In this document: positions 25,260-35,904 of the stretch, one piece after another | How positions within the stretch are numbered: the first letter of the stretch is position 1 | Layout of the letters: every line of letters starts with the position of its first letter | NCBI RefSeq assembly: GCF_051020765.1 | Contig: NC_134930.1 | Span: 9,734,001 to 9,798,000 of the forward strand | Direction of reading: 5' to 3' | Length of the DNA stretch: 64,000 nt | Source: Lasioglossum baleicum | Lineage: Eukaryota > Arthropoda > Insecta > Hymenoptera > Halictidae | The notes under the pieces: model-generated | What the model saw: the letters and a program-made list of their open reading frames with translations, nothing else | Databases searched by the model: none | What the model was told of the DNA's origin: nothing | Made by a program: the position numbers and the translations under genes

Positions 25260-27363
25260 TAATTATAATCTTTACTAGCATAATTCCCGTTTATATAGAT
25301 TACATATATGTATATATGTAGATTGTCTTCACGGTTGTTTTCCAAATTATTTCGATAACGCCGAAGCCTGTGATCGCCAGCACAAATACCTTTTCGGAGC
25401 CGGCGTGTAATGATCATATTTTCTCGAAACCGCAGCCGAAATCGTTTGCCTAAGCCTTTTCGGAATGACAATAATCGGACCGGGAGGACCGTGGACAAAG
25501 AACCGCTGCGCCTTCAGAGGACCTTGGCTTTCAAATGAAACGGAGGAGGACTAGATAATGGTCCCCGGGGTTCGCGAAAATAAAGGAAATAAGGAAGACG
25601 CGGCTCCGCGGTCGTCTCCGAGAAAGACAGCAGCGGAGAAGAAAGAGAGAAAACGTGGCTCTTTTTCGTCGCGCGAATTAGAATGCCGGCTGCATCGGAT
25701 CCTTCGGCTAGTATTCCGCCGGATGCACCACGAATACAAACGCTATACGGACCTACAACGGACCCTGAGGAACATTTACTGTCTCCACGGATAACTGATC
25801 GCGTCTTGAACCCTCTTCAATTTAGAACTATCTCTACTGCACCGTCCTGCGAAATATAATACTCTATCTCTCCGCGAAACAAGCTCTGAACACTGTCCAA
25901 TATTTATAAGAAAAAAATGGCGATAAAGACAATCATATGTATAATTGCCTTAGAAAATTGAAATTTGGTACACAGGCAGCCGTTGGTCGAAAAAGAAGGG
26001 TGCCCCAATATGTCTTTGTCCCAGAAATCCTACAGGATTCAGTCGTAGAAATAAATGAATGGCATACCTCCAGAGATAAGCCAGCCGTTGAATTTTTCAC
26101 GGGAATTATGTGCTAGTATTATAATATTAGATAACATTATGATAAGCCAAAATTCCAAACGATTTCATCTTTTTGCTTATTTAGAGAAAACTATGAGAAA
26201 CCTTTCTCCGTTGGCTACTTTTCTTCCCGAGAGTTTGTCGAAGCGTTCTCGATGGGGAAAGAAAGCAATCGTGAACGCGTTCACTCGAAACAAAGCGTTC
26301 TTCATAGGTTGCGGTCGCCATTGGAAATTTTAACGATCTGCCGCAACAGAATACTGCAAGTTCATATCTCTCGATTTATAAAATGAAAAATAAATGAATG
26401 GTCAAATTGATAAGGGGCTGAAACAGGTCCCTATCGAACTGAAAAAAAGGATCCGAACGGTTCGAGCACCCCCTCGACTGGATCCTGCATGAAAACGACG
26501 ACCAATCCAGATAAAATCCTTTTTGCACGTTTTTCGTCGATTAACCTGCGAAATTCTGGCCGTAAAAAACTGTGCCCCTCGCAGAGGACCCCTATCGAAC
26601 GAATTCGACGATAAAAAGCTCCTCGACATTTTTTTGCCACATTAACAGGCTCTAATAACGCTCGAATTCGACTCTTTTCTTCAACGTGCACCATGGGACC
26701 AACAGGTTTTTCGGGGGCATAAAAAATGTACCGTTCAAATGTTGCACACCGAGTGATCCTCGAGAACGCACCACTCCGAAATCGTTCACCGGAATAATTC
26801 TCATCCGACCGTGTTCGCCAATTTCTGCGAAACCTAGTCGACGGAAAAAAATCTCAAGATCGTGACAATTTGAAGGATTATCGCGACGACGGACACTTAT
26901 CCTCGGGTTGGGAAAAACAGCCGCGCGATTTCGAGATAAAACAAAACCATTTCGAGAGAAAGATTTCGCGAGGATGTGACGGTGTTTGCTTTAGCGGAAA
27001 CCGGTCGGCGTCGTTCGTTCCCCCGTTTGAAGAACAACGCAACGCCTCGATCGATAGATCACAGTATAGCCATAGCCAATAGCCACCACCTGTGAACCGC
27101 TGATCGACCGCCTACACTTCGGTGGATCTTCTAGATCCGCGTCGATCCTCGAGCCGAGCGGACGTCGAAAGATATCCGGAAGAATCGGTGCGTTAAACAG
27201 TGTTCCGCTCGAGTCAGACATTTTTTAATCATAGTTAAACAATCGGCATTAGACTTGAAACAAATATCTCTGTGTTTGGGAGGGTTTATAGAAATGGTCC
27301 TTGTTTATTTATATAATTAATTGGGCGCTAATCGAACCGATTTCATTGTTCCCAGCTGCGAAG

Positions 27364-30300
27364 ATGGCACCAGGGAAGAGTTTGCTCTCGTTGACAGTGG
27401 TGTTAGCTACGTTGACAGTGGCGACAGGTGAGTGCAGGTCGAGTACTCGATAAGATAAGCGCTTTGTCATAGCTGATCAATAATTTTCTGCTTTCCAGGG
27501 GACCAGCCGTACAGAATAGCATGCTACTTCAGCCAATGGGCGGTCTACCGACCGGACAACGGCAGCTACGCTGTTAAAGACGTCCCAGGGGAATTATGCA
27601 CGCACATCATTTACTCGTTCATAGGTGTAAGCAATGTCACCTGGGAGGTGTTGGTCCTAGATCCGGAGCTGGACGTCGATCAACAGAATTACAAGGCTTT
27701 CAACGATCTGAGGATCAAGTATCCTCACCTGAAGACCTCTGTGGCTGTTGGTGGCTGGGGAGAGGGTGGCAGGAAGTATAGCGCGCTCGTTGGAGTCAAG
27801 GAGAGGAGAGATACTTTCATCAGGAGCGTCGTTGGTGAGGAATCTCCGCGTTTTCTCGAAAATCTTCCGCGATCGCCTAGATCAGGAGTGGGCAAACCGT
27901 TTTTTAATATTTATTTCTCGTAGAGCAACGAAAGAAAAAAGGTTTAACATATTTTTATCAGGAAGTGACATTTTTACAATAATGTTCTGTCTTTTATTAA
28001 TTTTTTAATGTTTTCGGCGCAACGGTTCGATCGTTTATTACGAATTATAAAGCAACTTTGCTAATTGTCAAACAAAATCAACAAAAATTTAATTTACAGA
28101 TGCGATTCAAATAAATCTTGAAAAAGATCCAAACTGGGATCGAAACGTTGATTTTGTTTGACAATTAGCAAAGTTGCTTTATAATTCGTAATAAACGATC
28201 GAACCGTTCGCCGAAAACATTTAAAAATTTATTATCAGCAAATACGATCGATAGAAGAAACATATTTACAATGTTCTGTATTTTATTAATTTTTTTATTT
28301 CACGTAGTTTTTGACTTGTTTCTTATTTTTTCATGTTCATTAACCTCGCGGACCGTAGTCCGCCGACCGGCGCACAGTGGTGCATCATTCTATTATGAAA
28401 TAAACAAACGACAAAAGATAGCAAAAACAGATTGAAATAAATGTTATATCGTAATTTTAGGTCCACAAGTCTCTATAAAAATTTTCTAAAAAAAATCATT
28501 TTCAAAATTTAAAAAAAATTATAAATTTTCAAAATTTTATGGGTCCAAAAATACGATATCACTTTTACTCCAATCATGTTTTGATATCTTTTTGTCATTT
28601 GTGGCTTACGTAGAAGAGAATCATAGCGATGATTCGAAATATATCGACATTGAATTACTAAAAACTGTCTCAAATTCAAAGGTGCAAGTTCGTGCTAATA
28701 AAATTGATTTTTTCGGACACTCTAGACTTCTATAAAGATGTTCCAACATGTTCCATCCTAAAGGTTTTTAAGCAAATGAACAATATATTTAAGTTTTATT
28801 TGAGTTTTGTCCTTTTGGTTCATGCTGGTATCCATCATAGAATGAAAAATTCCACAAATATTTCCACTACTAGATGTTCACAACGAGATATACTAATGAA
28901 TAGTGAGGTGTCGAACGACGATGAAGAAATACGAAATTGAAAAATGAGTTGTTCGTGGGGGTATATTTTATTATGGGGTGATAAAAAGGGAAAAACCAGC
29001 AGTGGTTCATCGTACCTGGTACCTTACCTCTCATTTACCGAAGCGGGAAATTTTCCTGCTGGATTTCCATTTTTTGGGTTTTGTCCAGCTAAATCGCCCG
29101 TTTAGACCACGCTGCGGCGACCCCTGACCGAGGATCTAGAAAATTCAGTACTACATTGTTCCGAATTTCTCCGCAGAGTTCATGCATAAATACGGTTTCG
29201 ACGGTTTCGATCTCGATTGGGAGTATCCTGGAGCCGCCGACAGAGGTGGCAGCTTTTCCGACAAGAACCACTTCTTCTACTTCGTCGAAGAGCTGAGACG
29301 CGCCTTCGATAAAGAGCAGAAGGGATGGGAGCTGACGATGGCGGTGCCATTGGCGAAATTCCGTTTGGACGAGGGCTATCACGTACCCGAAATATGCCAG
29401 TCAGTGGACACCAACATACGTATTTCATTGTTTGATTTGGTTCGCACCGGCATCGTTAGAAGTCGGAAGCAATTGTAGAAACATATACATTTGCCAAAAG
29501 ATGTTACCAAATCAAGCTTACTCTCGAATTCCATGGAATTTTTGACAATTGAAGAGAATTCTGTCCACAGAAACATGGACGCTATCCACGTGATGTCTTA
29601 CGATCTTCGGGGCAACTGGGCTGGATTCGCGGACGTCCATAGTGCTCTTTATCGTCGACCTCACGACCAGTGGGCATATGAGAAATTGAACGTGGTAAGG
29701 ATTCCGATTCCACGCCGAACATAATAGTCGCTAGAAATGGAAGATACGCGAGATAAACGATGTCCATTGTTGCAGCACGACGGTCTTCAGCTTTGGGAGG
29801 AAAAGGGCTGTCCTGCGAAGAAACTGGTCGTCGGAATCCCGTTGTATGGCCGCACCTTTACCTTAAGCCAAAGCAACAATAATTACGCGCCGGGAACTTA
29901 TATCAATAAGGAGGCTGGAGGAGGTGCACCCGGACAGTACACTCAAGCCAAAGGATTCCTCGCTTATTACGAGGTATCGTTGATCAACAATCAATATTTT
30001 CTTCCTCTCTATCTACTCGAGAGTCTACAATTTCGATTATCGCGCGCGAGGTTTCAAGATTTCAGATTCGCGAGTTTGAGACCTGTACATAAAATATTCG
30101 GAGGTCTCGAATAGGACTGTAACTTTCCTTCGAATTTCGAAAGTTCAGTGTCAGTCACCGGTGACTGAAAGTTAATATTTTTATTTATCAAAAATCGTGA
30201 CATGGTATAAAACTCATAAGTTACAACTTCATACGTTTCGAAGACTTTGAAATTTCGAGCACTTGGAAGACTTCGAAGCTTCGAAACTCTTCGAAGTTCC

Positions 30301-32416
30301 CTTCGTTCCTTCGAATCCTTCGAAGCTTCGGAAAAGTTATAGCCCTAGTCTCGAACCCGAAACTTTGAGATCTTCAGAGGTCTGAAAGACTTCGGAGGAT
30401 TTGAGAGGGAAGTCGAGAATTAGCGAATGAACATTTTCAGATCTGCACGATGTTACAAGTCCCGAATAGCAACTGGACCAAGAAATTCGAAGACGTTGGC
30501 AAGGTCCCGTACACGTACCAGGGTAACGCATTGTAATTTTGATACGATCGAAACGTTGTAGGAAACGCAGGAATAATTGATTTGGCGATTATAATCGTAG
30601 GAACGCAATGGGTCGGTTACGAGGATGTGGAAAGCATCAAGTACAAGACTGACTTCATCAAGGAGAAGCAATATGCAGGCGCCATGGTCTGGGCTATCGA
30701 CATGGATGACTTCCAGGGACTCTGCGGTGAGCCCAACATCCTGATGAAGACCATCAACAACGGCTTGGAAGGATACGTCGTTAAGGACAAAGACTTTCAT
30801 ACTACACCCACGGTAATCACCCATGAAAGCCTGTACATGATTAACAAACGTACAGGATGGTTCAAGAGTCATTGGACCCATTCAAAATTCTTACTTTTTC
30901 AAAAGTGTTCGCGTTCTTATATCGAAACAAACTTCTTCAATGGTCCAGAGACTTCCGGGACACTGTTCAACATCGATCAAGCTTTCATTCGAGACTAGAT
31001 ATAAATATAACGTAATAATTTTAAGGTTAGCTTAGTTATTCTCGCGGAAAAAAGTCGAAAAAATCGGTTTTTATTTTTTTTAACAACGGCGCACCAAACC
31101 AAAATATCTGAAAACATTCATGAACAATACTTATAACAATATACCGCTACTGTAAAAATATAAATGTTGTCACTCTAGAACTTCCACGTGAAATCTGCAT
31201 TTTTTCGATTTTTTTGAGGTTTTTGATTTTTTACAAGCAGGATTTTCATTTTAAAAATCTGAAACCAATTGCAAAGTATGTATTTGGGTTCTTGACATGT
31301 GTCAGATTTTCCTCAGAATTTCTAAACGTTATTAACATAAATAGGGAAAATAGGCCAAAAACTGATTTTTCGATTTTACCCCATAAATACCCTCCCGATC
31401 GAGATACAGGGTTGAATTTTTGCACAGTATATTTTTTCTTGGTGCTCTATCGAATGGCACACCATCGATAAAATTCGGTTCAAGGGGTATCGGTAAATTT
31501 TTAGCCTGAATGGGCGAGACCGCCGAGCACAATTTCGTCGGACAATCTACGACCAACTCAACCGCCTACTACTCAATCATCTACTCAATCGTCAACTGAA
31601 GCAACTACTGCATCAACCACGAGCACACCGGAAGCGTCCCCACCTTCAACGGAAGCATCTTCTTCAAACACCGAGGACACAAACAAATGGAAACCAACCG
31701 ATTCGTCGAACGGCGACAATGTAGACGAGAAACTTGATTGTAAAGACAGCGACAAGTTCCTCGTGTCGGAAAATTGTAATATAGTGAGTATAGCAATCGG
31801 AATTTCAAATTCATATGCAGTGACGCGAAGCTTTGTCTACACAATTATACACAGGGTGAACAGCGAATCGTGATCGGTAGAGATTACTCTGTTATTAGCA
31901 GTCCGATCGAAAATGTTTTACAGCAAATTTTTTGTCAGCTCCTTTTTTTCGTGATTTTTCAAGGTCACCTTCAATTTTCTGCAAACCCAAGTAGCCACGT
32001 ACGTCCCTAAAACGTACGTTTCAGGTCCAGTTCACGTCCAAACGTCCTACGTCCATTCTGCGTACGTTTTAGGGACGTACGTGGCTATTTGTGGCTACTT
32101 GGGTACACCCGTCATCTTTTTTTTACACTTATCTGTTAGAGAATTTCAAGACGAATTGGTAAGAAACATCTGATAAAGACATTTTCACGATTCTTGGTTC
32201 ACCTTGTAGATTCACACTGCAAGTCATTGACCTTTTATCAAAATTAAATGTTACATCCTTCGTAACGATGTCTTTCTTGTTTATTTACAGTACTATGAAT
32301 GCGTTCATGGTCGGCCAGTGAGATTCTCGTGTCCGAACGGTTTGATTTGGCACACGGTGAACCATAATTGCGACTGGCCGGAGAATGCAGATCGACAAGA
32401 ATGCAAGTCTGCATAA
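27364..32416 (+). CDS. Secreted chitinase (GH18 catalytic domain + CBM14)
   Basis: Nine coding exons: 27364-27427, 27499-27834, 29177-29399, 29571-29694, 29776-29973, 30441-30522, 30601-30812, 31505-31783, 32291-32416. All phases close, giving 547 aa. Residues 1-22 are a signal peptide. GH18 motifs in order: KTSVAVGGW (100-108), the catalytic FDGFDLDWEYP (141-151, acid/base Glu149), MSYDLRGNW (216-224) and GAMVWAIDMDDF (369-380). A Ser/Thr/Pro-rich linker follows (about 414-488). Then comes one peritrophin-type CBM14 domain with six cysteines (about 490-545). It should hydrolyse chitin outside the cell, in cuticle or gut lining. The one-GH18, one-CBM14 layout occurs in insect Cht5 and in several gut-type groups; I could not fix the group. 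The start is the first ATG after the acceptor at 27353 and begins a good signal peptide. Confidence 0.93.
28007..28222. mobile_element. Fold-back element in chitinase intron
   Basis: Arms of about 72 bases are almost perfect inverted repeats (28007-28080 and 28150-28222; e.g. aacggttcgatcgtttatta and its inverse). The loop is about 70 bases. Outside, a diverged direct repeat (acaat..tgttctgt.ttttattaatttttt at about 27976 and 28268) flanks it. No open frame. Confidence 0.7.
31852..32206. mobile_element. CAGGGTG-family MITE in last chitinase intron
   Basis: The left end cagggtgaacagcgaatcgt followed by agagattactctgttatt matches the left part of the element at 63004. The right end cttggttcaccttg is its inverse. 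It is interrupted by a separate hairpin at 31985-32105. Confidence 0.65.
31985..32105. mobile_element. Short hairpin element (acccaagtagcc ends)
   Basis: The left arm begins acccaagtagccacgtacgt and continues with ccctaaaacgtacg. The right arm (32061-32105) is its inverse with a small duplication of gtggcta. At 121 bp it is nested inside the CAGGGTG-family MITE. Confidence 0.65.
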
Positions 32417-32620
32417 TGTCGCGAAACAATTATTTTCGGCAAGAAAAATATTGACTGATAAAACACGTGATTCGGTTATGAAGGAAACGCAAATGCGATT
32501 TGCAGTTTGTATTTATTTCCAGGTGACCGTCGAAAATATAACACGCATTGAACACTTGAATGTAATTTACAATATTGATCGTGATAAGCTAGTTACAGGT
32601 CTTGTTCAATTGTCTCCTAA

Positions 32621-32690
32621 TACACACACACACACACACACTCTCTCTCTCTCTCTCTCTTTCTCTCTCACTCACACAACCACACACAGG
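32621..32690. repeat. Compound CA/CT microsatellite
   Basis: About ten CA units run into about twelve CT units and then mixed CA/CT. It is downstream of the chitinase stop, likely in or near the 3' UTR. Confidence 0.9.
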
Positions 32691-33381
32691 CGCGCGCGTG
32701 CTTTTTGAAGCGGTATCCAATGTATGTAGTATGTATGTATTCTTAAGATCTAAGTTTCGATATTTGAAACAATATCAAAATGAGAAAATGAAATATTACA
32801 CTTATTATAAAATGTCCAATTGGCGTCCTAAACAATATTAATACTGTCCTTTTCTAATTACATATATATATGTATATATATGTATTGTATATGTAAAGTG
32901 GTTCCCCCCTCCATCGTTTGACAAATCAGTTGTTTTAGCAGTATCTTTTTATTTTGTTTAAATAGCACCTTTCAGGTTTTTGATGAAGCCGCGCAGTTTA
33001 ATGAACGAAACTCTCTCGGGGAGTATAAAATTTACAAAGATATAAACCGTGTTCAGCACTTTCGTGATCTCTTGTGCAATTCTACAGATCTCGTTCACGT
33101 TTCTTATCTTCGGCTTCTAGGTCTACTGGTATTGGTCGCTAACCATTTAGAGTCCGAGCTTTTAAACGGGCAACACAAACTGACACAGAAATAATTAGTC
33201 TTGGAGTCTTGAAGGAATAATTAGACAGACTCTGATTGTTGTACACCGCAACTAATTTGATGGGTACCCTTTTTAGTGTAACTGGACCGCAGACGTTTGC
33301 GCATATTTGTATTTTATCGAATTTTACGCTCAATCCTCGTTTCTCATTTCTCGATAATGGAGAGACGGGCTTTCTCAGTAG

Positions 33382-33582
33382 CAATGGCGCACCCAGGATG
33401 TAATCTGGGGGGGGGCCGAGTTGAACCCAACCCTAGGTTTTGCGTGATGACCTTTTTTTAAGCCAAAATATCTATCAACGGTACCCAGGGCTATTCCGCG
33501 ATTTTAATTTTGGAAGCTAAACATTTTTTTCTTGGTGGGGGACTTGGCCCTCTGGCTCCCCTCCCTCCTGGGTGCGCCACTG
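33382..33582. mobile_element. hAT-type MITE with 8-bp duplication
   Basis: The 8-bp word CTCAGTAG is present on both sides (33374-33381 and 33583-33590). The ends are caatggcgcacccagga and tcctgggtgcgccactg, inverted with one mismatch. An 8-bp target duplication with short ends starting CA and ending TG fits the hAT superfamily. 201 bp, no coding content. Confidence 0.8.
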
Positions 33583-33595
33583 CTCAGTAGTATAA

Positions 33596-33781
33596 AGCGC
33601 TAGATAAAAGATCAATCTAGGCTGCAGTCGCCCCCAAACTTTTACGTTTACGAGGCATAATTTTCATTATTCAGCAGCGTAATCTGCATCGTTCGGAAGC
33701 ATAAAGCTGCGAAGGCTACATGCTGCTAAAAATGGGAGTTTTTAGGGCGATTGCGGCCTAATTGATCTTTCATCTAGCGCT
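33596..33781. mobile_element. MITE-like inverted repeat (agcgctagat ends)
   Basis: The left arm agcgctagataaaagatcaa followed by ggctgcagtcgccc returns inverted at 33742-33781 (about 38 bases, a few mismatches). The duplication is not clear. It begins five bases after the hAT MITE's duplicated target site. Confidence 0.6.
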
Positions 33782-34313
33782 GTTGACTGCTAAAATAAAA
33801 ACCCCATCTTTGCATTATTCTTAAAGCCCATTAACGCCTCGATAGCAATTGTTAGCTACATAAATTCGAAACTTTGCAGCACCCTAATCAGCCACAGACA
33901 CCTAATCGTAAGTGAACGCACGAAAGTCCGCAGTCCGACTATAACCGATAATACTATTCAAAGATGTTCCTGCACGCGTATGAATATTATCGAAATATTG
34001 TCTGGACTGTACGTATGTATTGCTGAATACCGAATATCGCGCGCAGACTCCCCTAGAACAATTGATTTCCATGCGTCAATCAACGTTACACAAAGGCACA
34101 CGGCATTGAAAACGTTTTCTAACTTATTGTTTTTCCTTTTCATTATTTCGCTTTGTCCACTAATTCTGTCCGCACCACACACGAGTACAGTTGCATCTTT
34201 GGTTCTCGTTCTCCGCTAAATCTTACACACCGATGACAGAGAGACGAGCGACTCGAATAAGCTCGATATCAAATAAATATACACGATATGTATCTGGAAT
34301 GATATTTTTGCTA

Positions 34314-34434
34314 GACCGCGGATTTTTGTTACATGATAGAAAAATGTCGTGCATCAATCGCAAGCAGCACAAGTGAAATGAATTTGAACCTCTCGGAATC
34401 GCCGTTTTCTTATAAACACATCAAATCCGCAGTC
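34314..34434. mobile_element. MITE, GACTGCGG family (short, diverged)
   Basis: TA-flanked (34312-34313 and 34435-34436). The left end gaccgcggatttttgtta and the right end catcaaatccgcagtc are inverted. 121 bp. Confidence 0.65.
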
Positions 34435-34710
34435 TAATGTTTCCGTGAATTATATTATCGAACGATGAACTCGCGAGGATCGCCTGATCTGCCACCTTAA
34501 GTTTTGTGTAAACTATTCCGTGATACCGAGACGTTTTTCAAGTAAGTTAACTTTGTTCGACAACGTGCATCTGTATGAAACATTACGGAGTCGTTTATCG
34601 TATATGTTTAAACATGCAATAGTTATTCAACAATAGTCCACGCCGTGATTTAACGTGGCAGAGTGAGGCGACCTATCCTACACATGAATACCGTGATTTT
34701 GAACGAACTA

Positions 34711-34907
34711 GACTGCGGATCTTTATGCGAAATAAAAATTGTCTGCATCGATTGCAAGAAATAGAAACTAATTTGAATGTTATTTCTTCCCGTAACGATT
34801 TTAACAGAGGAGAAATCATATATTGACATCCTCAATTTTGAAAATTTTCCAACAATCTCGAATTTCATCTATTCAATTTCCCTGTAAATGCATAAAGATC
34901 CGTATTC
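34711..34907. mobile_element. MITE, GACTGCGG family
   Basis: TA-flanked. The left end gactgcggatctttatgcga is followed by aaataaaaattgtctgc. The right end reads gcataaagatccgtattc. The left 80 bases are closely similar to the copy at 45470. 197 bp. Confidence 0.8.
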
Positions 34908-35904
34908 TATGAATAACAATCGGTTGGATCGGTGCAAATGTCGAAGACACCTCAAAATATACAACAATATCGTTCGTATACACGAAACTATACGTCCGCA
35001 AGAAAACGTAATAAAAACGTGTAGAAAACAGTGCGATAATTTGTTAAAGTGTGAATAGTCGTTTATATCCGACGATAGTGTGCGAATAAAATACTATTGT
35101 TCCAACGCTGCTTCTCGAAGTGATACCTTTACGCATAAACCTTGCACACTATGCGATCATTAGGCTGAAGAACATTATGCGTTCGGTTACTTTTACAAAG
35201 ATCAAATTTGATTTTTGTGCCAATTTCTTCGAACTTTTTTATTTGAAAATTACGTATTCGCATAAGTTTCGACAGTCCAGCGATCGTCCAGCTTCCATTG
35301 AAAAGTTCGAATGCATGCTTCACTCTCGACGCAAGAAAACATTTTCTTGGGCAGTAGATTGCGCAGTGTATTAGTATCATTATATTTAGTACAGGAGTTC
35401 CAATCGCGAGCATGATTTTCCCAGCTCGGAAAGAAAGAAATACTAGTATAATCAAACGATAGATCTACCAAAATGAAAAATGTTCTAAATCAAAATCCCA
35501 TGATATGTTTCTCCGTTAAAAGATGACTCGTTAGTATGAACGTTATTTGTCGGATCATCGAATGCTCATACTACGCTTGTCGTCCTCGTTATTTAGTTAA
35601 AGCCCCACCAATTATCCTATCGACGTACGAAGGAACTAGAAAACACGTATGTATACCGAGTATGTACTTAGAAACGCGCATGCCGTATTATAAGAAATTG
35701 TGAACACAGAATTTATACTCGTTATCGTTACATATCAGGTTCCGGTAGAACAAACTATCGTTCCCTAGATGTTCTAACCTTTAGAAAAAAAACGGAGAAA
35801 AAAAAAGACAGTACGATCTATTGATTGTCCATTGTAGATCGTTCCGATCGGTATTGTTTTTTCCCATTGTTAAGGATTCAGAATTCCATGGTGGATTCAG
35901 GTGT

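Larger units (their letters stand above)
32417..35904. other. Intergenic, no gene found
   Basis: Between the chitinase stop and the king tubby stop I see no coding exon. It holds the 3' UTR of the chitinase gene, a CA/CT microsatellite, a hAT MITE, an uncharacterised inverted repeat and two GACTGCGG MITEs. Both neighbouring genes converge on this stretch. Confidence 0.6.
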
